This document shows positions 30,880 to 39,756 of a DNA stretch of 64,000 bases, in pieces. The translations under genes were made by a program, and so were the position numbers. The notes beneath the pieces were generated by a model. That model saw only the letters and a list, made by a program, of their open reading frames with translations, was not told the origin of the DNA and made no database searches. This DNA is from Flammeovirgaceae bacterium. GTDB taxonomy: Bacteria; Bacteroidota; Bacteroidia; Cytophagales; Cyclobacteriaceae. The DNA lies in NCBI GenBank assembly GCA_016709845.1, contig JADJMA010000014.1, positions 54,861 to 118,860 of the forward strand, in the 5' to 3' direction. Within the stretch, counting starts at the first letter, position 1. The number at the start of each line of letters is the position of its first letter.

Positions 30880-31515
30880 ATGTTTTTTAGAACACCATTT
30901 TTTCTACCCGTGCTTTTTCCCAGGTTATTGTGGAGAATTCCTACTCAGGAGAAACAAATCTATCTTACGTTTGACGATGGCCCGGTTCCAGGGCCCACTG
31001 AGTTTGTTCTGGATACGCTTAAAAAATTTGGAGCCAAGGCAACCTTCTTTTGTATAGGCGATAATATTCGTAAACACCCAATAATTTTTTCTAGAATAAT
31101 TGAAGAAGGCCATTCCATAGGGAATCATACATTTAATCATTTGAAGGGATGGAGTTACTCTACGAAGGATTACATGCTAAATATTGAATTGTGTAACGAT
31201 CAGATGGAGGCAGCCAACAGTGGACAGTCGACTGTAGACCAAAAACTCTTTAGACCTCCTTATGGGAGAATTACCCTTAATCAGATCAAGTCTTTAGAAG
31301 ATAATTATCGAATTATTATGTGGGATGTGCTGAGTCAGGATTATGACCGATCCGTTTCTTCAGACAGTTGCCTGAACGGCTCCATAAAATCTACGCGAAC
31401 CGGGTCAATTGTGGTGTTTCATGATAGCCTCAAAGCTGAACGAAATCTCACCTACACGCTTCCGCGGTATCTGGAGCATTTTTCAAATCTTGATTATATT
31501 TTTTCAATGCTTTGA
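30880..31515 (+). CDS. Polysaccharide deacetylase (NodB/CE4)
   Basis: A 211-residue deacetylase of carbohydrate-esterase family 4, removing N-acetyl groups from sugars. Motif 1 TFDDGP (Asp base and metal Asp), motif 2 GNHTFNHLK (H-x3-H), motif 3 RPPYGR, then WDVLSQDYD and the His of VFHDS. The N-terminus is hydrophobic (FFLPVLFPRLLW) and could be an anchor. The downstream glycosyltransferase starts within its stop (TGATG), so the two are coupled. Confidence 0.93.
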   Translation: MFFRTPFFLPVLFPRLLWRIPTQEKQIYLTFDDGPVPGPTEFVLDTLKKFGAKATFFCIGDNIRKHPIIFSRIIEEGHSIGNHTFNHLKGWSYSTKDYMLNIELCNDQMEAANSGQSTVDQKLFRPPYGRITLNQIKSLEDNYRIIMWDVLSQDYDRSVSSDSCLNGSIKSTRTGSIVVFHDSLKAERNLTYTLPRYLEHFSNLDYIFSML

Positions 31516-32627
31516 TGGCTCGTTCAGGTTCAGATACCTTTACGGAAATGCCTGAACCCGCTAAACATATTTTAGTAACTGTATTGGATTGGGGGTTGGG
31601 CCATGCTACCCGCAGTGTTCCTGTTATTCAAGCTCTGGTAGCACGTGGGTGTAAAGTATCTTTAGCGGGGCATGGTGATTCTCTGTTATTGTTGAAGCAA
31701 GAATTTCCTCAGCTGCAAACGTATGAGATCACATCCTACAGAGTTGCTTATTCTGCGAACATCCCCTTCATGATAAAGATTTTCATGCAACTCCCTAAAT
31801 TTTTACTTGCCATAAGAAAGGAGCATCGACAAATTGAAAAATTATGTTTGGATAAAAGAATTGACGCCATTATTTCTGACAATCGTTATGGCTGTTGGTC
31901 AAACTCAATTCCGTCTATATTAATTACCCATCAAGTAAATTTGATACTGCCATCCTCATTTCGATGGCTAAGTGGCTTAATTAATTTTTTCAATCATAAA
32001 TTGATTAAAAGATTTGATGCCTGTTGGGTACCGGATTACCCGGATAACAGAGTTACAGGGACATTAACGGAACCAGGTAATCTTCGGGTATTATTCATCG
32101 GAATGTTATCCAGAATGAAACCTGAAAAAATTGATCCGATAGCGAATACTCTTGTGGCGATATTATCCGGTCCTGAACCGCAACGACAAATTCTGGAGAA
32201 GATCTTAATCAAAGAAATATCGGGTAGACAGGAGAGGTGCACCTTGGTTCGTGGACTACCAGGTGATATGACAATTACACAGGATGGCCTAACTATTTAT
32301 AATCACTTACTTGGAGACCAACTAAGCGAATTGATTCAAAAATCTTCCATAATAATTACCAGAAGCGGTTATAGTACCATCATGGACCTTTATAAGATTA
32401 ATGCTAAAAGGGTAATTTTGATTCCAACGCCCGGACAAACTGAGCAAGAGTATCTGGCTCAGGAACTGGATAGGCAAAAAGTGGCACTATATCAGGCGCA
32501 AGCTAAGTTTAGCTTAAATGATGCTCTTAGCCGGCTGAGTGAGTATAACGGTTTTACTAAAAGTAAGACAGAGCCTAGCTTACTTCCGGAAGCCATTAAT
32601 GATCTGTTGCAAATGAACAAAGGTTAA
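31515..32627 (+). CDS. GT28-like glycosyltransferase
   Basis: About 370 residues, GT-B fold resembling MurG/UGT-type proteins. N-terminus HILVTVLDWGLGHATRSVPV, nucleotide-sugar region LGDQLSELIQKSSIIITRSGYSTIMD (the SGxxT site), and VILIPTPGQTEQEYLAQEL. The start is ATG 31515, which overlaps the previous stop; a downstream alternative would be MPEPAK. Probably adds a sugar to a lipid or surface glycan; substrate unknown. The next gene (tatD-like) follows after 2 bases. Confidence 0.83.
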   Translation: MARSGSDTFTEMPEPAKHILVTVLDWGLGHATRSVPVIQALVARGCKVSLAGHGDSLLLLKQEFPQLQTYEITSYRVAYSANIPFMIKIFMQLPKFLLAIRKEHRQIEKLCLDKRIDAIISDNRYGCWSNSIPSILITHQVNLILPSSFRWLSGLINFFNHKLIKRFDACWVPDYPDNRVTGTLTEPGNLRVLFIGMLSRMKPEKIDPIANTLVAILSGPEPQRQILEKILIKEISGRQERCTLVRGLPGDMTITQDGLTIYNHLLGDQLSELIQKSSIIITRSGYSTIMDLYKINAKRVILIPTPGQTEQEYLAQELDRQKVALYQAQAKFSLNDALSRLSEYNGFTKSKTEPSLLPEAINDLLQMNKG

Positions 32628-32629
32628 TT

Positions 32630-33403
32630 ATGAATTTTTGGATTGATACACACGCACATATTTATTCTACCGAATTCGATTTGGATAGGGAGGATGTATT
32701 AAGCCGATGCCTCGATTTAGGGATCTCAAAAATCTATATGCCCAATGTAGATCATACTTCCGTGGATGCTATGCTGGAAGTTGAACATAAACATCCCGAT
32801 CAATGCATTTCTATGATGGGTCTTCACCCTTGCTCTGTAAAAAAGGATTTTGAAAAGGAATTGTACAAAGTAGAAGAGTGGCTTTCAAAGAGAAAGTTTG
32901 CAGCCATTGGCGAAATGGGCACTGATTTATATTGGGACAAAACGTTATGGGAAGAGCAGGCAGAAGCTTTTACTATTCAGATTGGCTGGGCAAAAAAGTA
33001 TAAGCTTCCGGTTGTTATTCATTGTCGCGAATCCATTGATCAAACTATTGAATTGTTAGCCCCACTAGCCGATCAAAAGCTGAAGGGAGTCTTTCATTGT
33101 TTTTCTGGTACTTATGAGCAAGCAAAAAAAATTACTGAAATAGGATTTTATTTGGGATTAGGTGGAGTCTCTACCTTTAAGAATGGCGGTATGGATGTGG
33201 TCATTCCTGACCTTGACCTCGATACAATTGTATTAGAAACGGATAGCCCTTATCTGGCACCCGTGCCGCATCGTGGTAAGCGTAATAGTCCAGCGTATAT
33301 TCCTTTAATTGCCGCCCGGATTGCTGAATTAAAAAGAATCTCTATTGAGGAATTGCAAAGCATGACAACCTTAAATGCCCAACGTTTATTCAATCAGGTA
33401 TGA
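32630..33403 (+). CDS. TatD family metal-dependent hydrolase
   Basis: A 257-residue TIM-barrel deoxyribonuclease/hydrolase. Metal ligands and signatures: DTHAHIY (His8, His10), AAIGEMGTDLYW (Glu), LPVVIHCRES, GVFHCFSG, and LETDSPYLAPVPHRG. Cytoplasmic, thought to act in DNA repair or RNA quality control. Intact. Its stop overlaps the asparaginase start (ATGA). Confidence 0.95.
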   Translation: MNFWIDTHAHIYSTEFDLDREDVLSRCLDLGISKIYMPNVDHTSVDAMLEVEHKHPDQCISMMGLHPCSVKKDFEKELYKVEEWLSKRKFAAIGEMGTDLYWDKTLWEEQAEAFTIQIGWAKKYKLPVVIHCRESIDQTIELLAPLADQKLKGVFHCFSGTYEQAKKITEIGFYLGLGGVSTFKNGGMDVVIPDLDLDTIVLETDSPYLAPVPHRGKRNSPAYIPLIAARIAELKRISIEELQSMTTLNAQRLFNQV

Positions 33404-34458
33404 ACTACACACGGATTAATATTAATACCGCCCAACCCGGCAAAGCAAAATCGCGGGTAATGATCATCTATACCGGTGGAACGTTTGGAATGACGTACGA
33501 TGCTAATGGTGTGTTGATTCCCTTTGATTTCTCTTTAATTCTGGAGCAGTTGCCTGCCCTGAGAAACTTGTTCTTAGAGATAACGGTGATTTCCTTTGAC
33601 CATCCCGTGGATTCATCCAACATACAGCCGGTACATTGGAAAATGATTTCGGAAATTATTTTCGAAAATTATGAAGAGCAAGATGGCTTCGTAGTATTAC
33701 ATGGAACGGATACAATGGCCTTTACCGCCTCTGCACTTAGTTTTATGTTACCAGGCCTTGCCAAACCAGTAATTGTAACCGGAGCCCAGTTGCCTATTAG
33801 CCAACCAAGATCAGACGCGCGTGAAAATCTCATCACTGCACTCGAAATCGCTTCTGCCAACGAAAACGGGAGACCGCTCGTACCCGAAATTTGTATTTAT
33901 TTTGATTATGAGTTGTTGCGCGGCAACAGATCTAAAAAGGTTGAGAGTATGCATTTTGATGCATTCAAATCCGAAAATTATCCTACCCTCGCCAAAGCGG
34001 GAGTGAAGATTGATTACAACACGGCTGCCATAAGCGAACCTCATGGTGAAAAACTTCGCTTGAGAACCAGTTTCGATACGGACATTGCCATTCTTAAATT
34101 ATTTCCGGGTATTGATAAGCGAACCGTAGATGCAATTATTAACGCAGAAGGTTTAAAAGCGGTTATCCTTGAAACCTATGGATCAGGCAATGCACCCTCG
34201 TCAGACTGGTTTATTGAAAGTCTGAAAGGTGCTATTAAGCGTGGGATTATTTTGGTCAATATTTCCCAATGTCCCGGAGGTACTGTGGTACAGGGAAAAT
34301 ATGAGACCAGTAAATCGCTGGCTGAAATAGGAGTAATAAGCGGGGAGGATATGACGATGGAAGCCGCAGTAACAAAGTTGATGATTCTATTAGGAGAGCA
34401 GGGTGTAGAGCCTACAAGGAAACTTTTTAATCAACCGTTAGCGGGAGAAGTTGGCTAA
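33400..34458 (+). CDS. L-asparaginase, type I
   Basis: A 352-residue asparaginase that hydrolyses asparagine to aspartate and ammonia. First motif IYTGGTFGMTYD (nucleophile Thr), second VLHGTDTMAFTASALS (catalytic Thr-Asp). The N-terminus has no signal peptide, so it is the cytoplasmic type. The stop is followed by a small hairpin. It ends the GT28-TatD-asparaginase operon. Confidence 0.94.
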   Translation: MNYTRININTAQPGKAKSRVMIIYTGGTFGMTYDANGVLIPFDFSLILEQLPALRNLFLEITVISFDHPVDSSNIQPVHWKMISEIIFENYEEQDGFVVLHGTDTMAFTASALSFMLPGLAKPVIVTGAQLPISQPRSDARENLITALEIASANENGRPLVPEICIYFDYELLRGNRSKKVESMHFDAFKSENYPTLAKAGVKIDYNTAAISEPHGEKLRLRTSFDTDIAILKLFPGIDKRTVDAIINAEGLKAVILETYGSGNAPSSDWFIESLKGAIKRGIILVNISQCPGGTVVQGKYETSKSLAEIGVISGEDMTMEAAVTKLMILLGEQGVEPTRKLFNQPLAGEVG

Positions 34459-34497
34459 TGGGCATTAGCCAAGACTCTAAAAAAAGATTTTTTAGAA
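34453..34497 (+). terminator. Hairpins after the asparaginase gene
   Basis: Two inverted repeats: GGCTAATG/CATTAGCC (34453-34460 and 34463-34470), containing the asparaginase stop, and TCTAAAAAA/TTTTTTAGA (about 34476-34496). The second arm ends in a T-run, so it can serve as a stop for the plus strand; on the minus strand it would serve tRNA-Ser. Confidence 0.5.
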
Positions 34498-34512
34498 ACA
34501 GGGTAAATTTTG

Positions 34513-34597
34513 CGGAGAGAGTGGGATTCGAACCCACGTTACCTTGCGGTAAACACGCTTTCCAAGCGTGCTCGTTCGGCCACTCTGACATCTCTCC
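34513..34597 (-). tRNA. tRNA-Ser (anticodon GGA)
   Basis: An 85-base class II tRNA: acceptor arms ggagaga/tctctcc with discriminator G, anticodon loop ttGGAaa at 34561-34563 on the minus strand, a long variable arm (tttaccgcaaggtaac) as expected for tRNA-Ser, and the T-arm GTTCGAATCC. CCA is not encoded. It reads UCC/UCU codons. Confidence 0.96.
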
Positions 34598-34612
34598 GAA
34601 CTTAATTATCAC

Positions 34613-34924
34613 GCCAGCGATTTAAAAGGCCTCTTACCCTCAAGGAGCAGAATAGCCTTAAATTCAATGGAGAATCAAAAAGCCCACAAAGAAATAGATT
34701 AATACTTCTTAAACAAAGGAGAAAAAAGCCCATTTAGAATTGATGTGCAAAAATAATTATTCTGACAGAAGAATATTTTTCGTGACTAACGGACATATTT
34801 TGAATTATATGGCAGTATGACCTAAGCAATAGAATAGAATTACAGTTTTTTTTTCAAATGCTTGTTTGTGATTGATCAAAACGCTTAAATTTGGCCACTT
34901 CAAGTATTATCTAAACTTTAAACC
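34613..34924 (+). promoter_or_regulatory. Leader region with the promoter of the exb operon
   Basis: The 310-base gap holds no gene I can support. A Bacteroidetes -7 box TAAATTTG lies at 34886-34893, 31 bases before the ATG, with TTG at 34862-34864 (21-base spacing) or TTTG at 34865-34868 (17-base spacing). The rest is AT-rich, with no riboswitch recognised. Confidence 0.6.
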
Positions 34925-35722
34925 ATGAAAAAATTACTTACGATTTTTGCTTTAGCAGGGGTGCTTGCGTTCGGTGCCTCAAAAACTTATGCTCAAGGCG
35001 ACTCAACAGCTCAAGCGGAGCAACCTGCTGCTGAAGTTGTTACTGCCACTGCTGATGACTCTGCAGATCTTGCAGCTACGGAAGATGTTTCCTTCCATCA
35101 GCAAATTAAAGATAAGTTTATTGAAGGAGGACCTCCCTTCATGTGGCCAATTCTTATCTGTTTGATTTTAGGTCTGGCTATTTCAATTGAACGTATCATC
35201 ACATTGAATCTGGCTACCACCAATACTAAAAAATTGTTGAGTCAAATAGAGGATGCTCTTGCCAAAGGCGGCATTGAAGCAGCGAAAGATGTAACTAAAA
35301 ATACAAAAGGCCCTGTTGCCTCTATCTTTACGCAAGGTCTTATGCGATCAAGTGAAGGAATTGAAATGGTTGAAAAATCAATTGTTTCTTATGGTGGTGT
35401 TGAAATGGCCCGCCTTGAAAAAGGTTTGATCTGGGTTTCCTTGTTCATTTCACTCGGGCCCATGCTTGGATTCTTTGGAACAGTAATCGGGATGGTGGCT
35501 GCTTTTGATGCGATTGAAGCTGCTGGTGATATTTCTCCGTCCGTTGTTGCCGGTGGTATGAAAACTGCTTTGATCACAACCGTAGGTGGTTTGATTGTGG
35601 GTATGGTTCTACAAACCTTGTATAACTACCTGATTTCTAAAATTGATAGCCTGGTAAACTCAATGGAAGATGCTTCTATTAGTTTGATAGATATTTTGGT
35701 TAAGCACAAGCTTTCTAAATAA
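34925..35722 (+). CDS. exbB: MotA/TolQ/ExbB proton-channel protein
   Basis: A 265-residue ExbB homologue. It forms the proton channel with ExbD that energises TonB-dependent transport at the outer membrane. Unusually it starts with a full signal-peptide-like segment (KKLLTIFALAGVLAFGA...TYAQ) and about 50 extra periplasmic residues before the first family helix (FMWPILICLILGLAISIERI). Helices of the conserved channel part: LIWVSLFISLGPMLGFFGTVIGM and MKTALITTVGGLIVGMVLQTL. Proven function is for homologues only. The extension is common in Bacteroidota. Confidence 0.93.
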   Translation: MKKLLTIFALAGVLAFGASKTYAQGDSTAQAEQPAAEVVTATADDSADLAATEDVSFHQQIKDKFIEGGPPFMWPILICLILGLAISIERIITLNLATTNTKKLLSQIEDALAKGGIEAAKDVTKNTKGPVASIFTQGLMRSSEGIEMVEKSIVSYGGVEMARLEKGLIWVSLFISLGPMLGFFGTVIGMVAAFDAIEAAGDISPSVVAGGMKTALITTVGGLIVGMVLQTLYNYLISKIDSLVNSMEDASISLIDILVKHKLSK

Positions 35723-35729
35723 GATTATT

Positions 35730-36053
35730 ATGGACATAATGGACTTTGGGCTATATGCCACATATTTATTCTTCGCATTCGCAATTGTTGCAGCTGTAGT
35801 TCTACCACTGGTAAATGCGCTGAAAGCACCTGCAGGACTTGTAAGGTCATTGGTCAGTGTTGGAGGGTTAGCGGTTGTATTTATTATTGCTTATGCTATT
35901 TCTGGTTCAGAGCTCTCCAAAAGAGCTGCTGCTTCCGGAATAACGGAGTCATCATCTAAAATGATAGGCGCAGGGCTTACCCTGTTTTACATTGTTTTTG
36001 TTGTAGCTGTGCTGGGTGTTGTTTTTTCTGAAATCAATAAAGCTTTAAAATAA
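35730..36053 (+). CDS. Small three-helix membrane protein of the exb operon
   Basis: A 107-residue protein with three hydrophobic helices (YLFFAFAIVAAVVLPLV, LVSVGGLAVVFIIAYAI, TLFYIVFVVAVLGVVF). It lies between exbB and exbD, 7 bases after the first and overlapping the second by one base (TAATG). It has no recognised domain; similar small proteins occur at the same place in other Bacteroidota. Position suggests it belongs to the TonB energising complex, but the function is not known. Confidence 0.75.
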   Translation: MDIMDFGLYATYLFFAFAIVAAVVLPLVNALKAPAGLVRSLVSVGGLAVVFIIAYAISGSELSKRAAASGITESSSKMIGAGLTLFYIVFVVAVLGVVFSEINKALK

Positions 36054-36610
36054 TGCCACGCTCTACACCAGAAATACCCAATGCATCGATGGCTGATATT
36101 GCCTTCTTGTTGTTAGTATTCTTTCTGGTTACTACTACTATGCCCAATAACCGGGGTCTTAGTATTGCGCTTCCCCCTCCACCCGAGGCAACTCCGCCCG
36201 ATGAGGTGAAGATTCAGGAACGTAATATGTTCAAGATTCAACTCAACTCTTCGGATGCCTTGCTGGTTGAAGGAGAGCCAAGGGAAGATGTACGTAACCT
36301 AAAGGAAGAGATTAAGGAATTTATCCTTAATAATGGTAGAAATCCTGCCAGTTCTGATAATCCTGAAAAGGCGATTGTTTCCTTCAAAACGGACCGCGGA
36401 ACAAGCCATAAAAGATTTATCCAGTTGTTGGATATAATTCAAGGCGCTTACTATGATATTTATGCAGATCAGGCAGGTGTTTCCAATGAAGTTTTCCGAA
36501 ATGCCGCTTCCGATTTATCGATTCGTGAGAATAAAGCTATCTATGACAAGGGACGGGAAGGAATTCCCTTGAATATTTCGATTGCAGACCCTACTAAAGT
36601 TGGTAACTAA
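36053..36610 (+). CDS. exbD: Biopolymer transport protein ExbD (first copy)
   Basis: A 185-residue ExbD/TolR family protein: a short cytoplasmic N-terminus, one helix with the functional Asp (MADIAFLLLVFFLVTT), then a periplasmic domain with two-strand pattern (FKIQLNSSDALLVEGE; AIVSFKTDRGTSHKRFIQLLD). It partners ExbB and TonB. It is longer than E. coli ExbD (141 residues), as usual in Bacteroidota. Confidence 0.93.
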   Translation: MPRSTPEIPNASMADIAFLLLVFFLVTTTMPNNRGLSIALPPPPEATPPDEVKIQERNMFKIQLNSSDALLVEGEPREDVRNLKEEIKEFILNNGRNPASSDNPEKAIVSFKTDRGTSHKRFIQLLDIIQGAYYDIYADQAGVSNEVFRNAASDLSIRENKAIYDKGREGIPLNISIADPTKVGN

Positions 36611-36618
36611 GAAAGACT

Positions 36619-37089
36619 ATGTCAAAATTTAAGAAAAAGGCTAACGTAAAACAAGACATCCCAACATCGTCAATGCCTGATGTTGTATTCATGCTTCTGT
36701 TTTTTTTCATGGTTACAACAGAAATGAGAAAGAGTTCAATAGAGGTTAAACAGGTAATTCCTAGGGCAACTCAGTTACGTAAGTTGATGCGCAAGGGGTT
36801 GGTAGCCAACCTTTATATAGGTGAGCCTACCAAGTCAGATCAATTTGGTAAAGAACCAAAGATTCAGGCTGACGATGTGTTTATTGATACTAAGGATATT
36901 ATCCGTTGGGTTAATGAGCAGAAAAGTAAACTGGATGAAGTTGAACGCGATCAATTAACGGTAGCTTTAAAAGTTGACAAGGATGCTAAACGGGGCATTA
37001 TTTCGGATGTGGAAACGGAGCTTAGAAAAGCAAATGCAAGAAAGCTTCTTTACTCTGCACTTGAGGATAGTGAGAGAGAAAAAAATTAG
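36619..37089 (+). CDS. exbD: Biopolymer transport protein ExbD (second copy)
   Basis: A 156-residue second ExbD, with helix PDVVFMLLFFFMVTTEM carrying the Asp, then the periplasmic domain ending in LRKANARKLLYSALE. Two ExbDs per operon is the typical Bacteroidota arrangement. It lies 8 bases after the first copy and is followed by a terminator. Confidence 0.92.
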   Translation: MSKFKKKANVKQDIPTSSMPDVVFMLLFFFMVTTEMRKSSIEVKQVIPRATQLRKLMRKGLVANLYIGEPTKSDQFGKEPKIQADDVFIDTKDIIRWVNEQKSKLDEVERDQLTVALKVDKDAKRGIISDVETELRKANARKLLYSALEDSEREKN

Positions 37090-37110
37090 TTTATTATTTT
37101 CATGGTAATA

Positions 37111-37142
37111 TAATAGCCTTCCAATTTTTTGGAAGGCTATTT
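37111..37142 (+). terminator. Rho-independent terminator of the exb operon
   Basis: Inverted repeat atagccttccaa / ttggaaggctat around tttt (37113-37140) followed by ttcattttt. It is strong and ends the exb operon just before the next gene's ATG at 37150. Confidence 0.85.
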
Positions 37143-37149
37143 CATTTTT

Positions 37150-38480
37150 ATGAACTCTGTTGCAGTCTTAAGTAATCGCAAAACGATCAATGCTTGGTGC
37201 ATGTATGATTGGGCTAACTCTGTTTATAACTTAGTTATTACCACTACATTTTTCCAATCTATTTTGCAGGAATTACCGAATCAGCTTATGGCGAGAATTC
37301 CGTTCCGTTATTGGGAAGAACGTTTAAAAATACAGCGCTCTACGATTACGCGCTGGCTACCGCCTATCTTGCTATTGCTATTTTGTTGCCGATACTTTCT
37401 TCTATAGCTGATTCTCGAGGGAATAAGAAAAAATTCATGCAGTTTTTTTGCTACCTCGGAGCTATTTCATGTATGGCTCTTTTCTGGTTTAAAGGCCCAC
37501 AGCCTAATGTACTGTGGGGTGTTGGTTTCTTTATGCTGGCTGCCATCGGTTTTGTAGGAAGTTTGGTTTTCTATAATTCATACCTACCCGAAATTGCCGA
37601 GCCCGAAGAAAGAGATTGGGTTAGTGCTCGTGGATTTTCTATGGGTTATGCAGGAAGTGTAATTCTACAATTAATAGGCTTTGGGTTAGTGCTCTACTTT
37701 GGCGCCCAAGGCGACCAGACTTCAGGGCCCCGTTACACCTTTTTATTAGTTGGGCTTTGGTGGATGGGCTTTGCACAATTCACCTTTGCAAAACTTCCGA
37801 ATAACAAGCCACCACAAACTAAACGACTTAAAGAGGTGTTGCAAGCTGGCTTTAGTGAGTTGCGTAAGGTGTGGAATCAGCTGCGACATTTGAGTTTGCT
37901 CAAATGGTTTTTGGTTGCCTTCTTTTGTTACAGCATGGGCGTGCAAACTGTTATGTTGGCGGCTACGCTTTTTGGTAGTCATGTGCTTGAGTTGCCAACA
38001 GACAAATTGATAATTACCATTGTATTGATCCAATTGGTTGCCATTCCCGGTTCAATGATTATGTCCTTTCTGTCAGGCAGAATTGGTAATATTTTGGTCT
38101 TGATGGGGGTTGTATTGGTTTGGATCATTATATGCATAGCTGCGTACATGGTAGCCAATCTCAAAGAGGGGGGCACTGAAGTTGAATTTCATTTTTATGG
38201 ATTAGCGATTGCAGTGGGCCTGGTCATGGGAGGTATTCAGGCGTTGAGCCGCAGCACCTACAGCAAGCTTATGCCCGTAACCAAGGACACGGCTTCGTTC
38301 TTTAGCTTTTATGATGTAACCGAGAAAGTAGCAATCGTTATTGGCATTTTTACTTTTGGTTATATCGATGAACTCTTCGGAATGAAAAATTCCGTATTGA
38401 TGCTTATCATTTTCTTTGTGCTGGGGTTAATGGCCCTGGCCAAAGCAAAATCTCATGAAAAAAAAGAACCAGCGAGTTAG
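37150..38480 (+). CDS. MFS transporter, UMF1/Atg22-like (frame change)
   Basis: About 443 residues, 12 helices, of the UMF1 (Atg22-like) MFS family. Start ATG 37150 (MNSVAVLSNRKTINAWCMYDWANSVYN); the TTG upstream lies inside the terminator. The first frame diverges after TTTFF at about 37257; the continuation PIYFAGITESAYGEN and then LGRTFKNTALYDYALATAYL is read in other frames. Substrate unknown; possibly amino acids. Convergent with AMP nucleosidase, with a four-base overlap of the two stops. Confidence 0.85.
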
Positions 38481-39247
38481 TAAAGCAGGTGCTTAACGGT
38501 AATTCCTTTATTGATAAGTTGTTTCAAAGATTCAATCCCGATTTTAAGATGCATATCAACATAGCTGGTAGTTACTACCTTATCGCTCGCTTCCGTTTTG
38601 ATTCCATCTACAACCATGGGTTGATCCGATACAAGTAATAAAGCTCCGGCTGGAATTTCGTTAAAGAAGGCTGTAGAAAAAATAGTGGCCGTTTCCATGT
38701 CGATGGCCATCGCCCGAATTTTACGTAGGTATTCTTTAAACTGTTCATCCCACTCCCATACTCTTCGGTTTGTTGTGTACACAGTTCCAGTCCAATAGTC
38801 CTGGCTATTATCCCTGATGGTAGTGGATATCGCTTTTTGTAATGCAAAAGCAGGAAGTGCCGGAACCTCTGCGGGAAAGTAGTCATTGGACGTTCCTTCG
38901 CCCCGAATTGCTGCAATAGGTAATATAAAATCACCTAAATCATTCTTCCTTTTAAGACCACCGCACTTGCCCAAAAAAAGAACCGCTTCTGGCTTTATGG
39001 CCGAAAGGCAATCAACAATTGTGGCTGCGTTGGGGCTGCCCATTCCAAAATTGATAATGGTAATTCCGCCTGCAGTAGCACTACGCATGGCGCGGTCGGT
39101 ACCATGTACCTCTACATTATTCCATTCGGCAAACTTCTTTATATAATTATCGAAATTGGTCAGCAAGATATACTTTCCAAAATCTTCCAGGTTTAAGCCC
39201 GTGTATCGGGGCAACCAGTTTTCAACTATTTCTTGTTTTGATTTCAT
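38477..39247 (-). CDS. amn: AMP nucleosidase
   Basis: A 256-residue member of the PNP/UDP phosphorylase superfamily that matches the short AMP nucleosidases of Bacteroidota. Visible: INFGMGSPNAATIVDCL, AVLFLGKCGGLKRKNDLGDF, GEGTSNDYFP and IDMETATIFSTAF (purine-ribose site Met-Glu). It hydrolyses AMP to adenine and ribose 5-phosphate. Intact. Start ATG 39247. Confidence 0.9.
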   Translation of the reverse strand: MKSKQEIVENWLPRYTGLNLEDFGKYILLTNFDNYIKKFAEWNNVEVHGTDRAMRSATAGGITIINFGMGSPNAATIVDCLSAIKPEAVLFLGKCGGLKRKNDLGDFILPIAAIRGEGTSNDYFPAEVPALPAFALQKAISTTIRDNSQDYWTGTVYTTNRRVWEWDEQFKEYLRKIRAMAIDMETATIFSTAFFNEIPAGALLLVSDQPMVVDGIKTEASDKVVTTSYVDMHLKIGIESLKQLINKGITVKHLLY

Positions 39248-39273
39248 ATCGGCTAATTATCTTATTTTACAGC

Positions 39274-39726
39274 ATGTACAAATTAAATCTTCCTGACTAT
39301 ACACCAACTTTACGTAAAGATCAGGGTAAAGTATGGATTTTTGATATTATTCGAAAGAAGTATATAGTACTTACACCCGAAGAATGGGTACGGCAACACT
39401 TTATTCACTATTTGATTGATCATTTTAAGTATCCTAAATCTTTGTTTCGGGTTGAAGGCAGTCTGTCCTACAATAAACTTCAAAAAAGATCTGACATAGT
39501 TATTTATAATCGAATGGGTAAACCCTGGATGTTGATTGAATGTAAATCTCCTGTTATTAAGTTAACTCAAAAAGCATTCAATCAGGTAGCCGTTTATAAC
39601 ATGACTATTGGCGCCCGATATGTGGCAGTCACCAATGGCATGGTACACTATTGTTTTGAGGCATTAGAACAACCCGGTAACGAGGTTAGGTTCCTTGATG
39701 CTTTTCCGGCTTTTGAAGAAGGATAA
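39274..39726 (+). CDS. HsdR N-terminal-like nuclease-domain protein
   Basis: A 150-residue stand-alone domain similar to the N-terminus of type I restriction HsdR subunits. A PD-(D/E)xK-like core is present: QKRSDIVIYNRMGKPWMLIECKSP, with Asp, Glu and Lys of the site. The start is placed at MYKLNLPDYTP (39274). No hsdM, hsdS or helicase domain is nearby, so it is not a restriction system. It is a conserved single gene in Bacteroidota, with unknown role, perhaps in DNA maintenance. It is divergent from amn. Confidence 0.8.
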   Translation: MYKLNLPDYTPTLRKDQGKVWIFDIIRKKYIVLTPEEWVRQHFIHYLIDHFKYPKSLFRVEGSLSYNKLQKRSDIVIYNRMGKPWMLIECKSPVIKLTQKAFNQVAVYNMTIGARYVAVTNGMVHYCFEALEQPGNEVRFLDAFPAFEEG

Positions 39727-39756
39727 TCAGATACTGGTCACTGGGGCAACCGGTGA

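Noticed and set aside
34427..34612. 61-residue frame on the minus strand
   Set aside because: It covers the tRNA-Ser gene and the end of the asparaginase gene; the peptide is a translation of tRNA.
37129..37149. Upstream TTG start for the MFS carrier
   Set aside because: It lies inside the terminator stem; ATG 37150 gives the normal family N-terminus.
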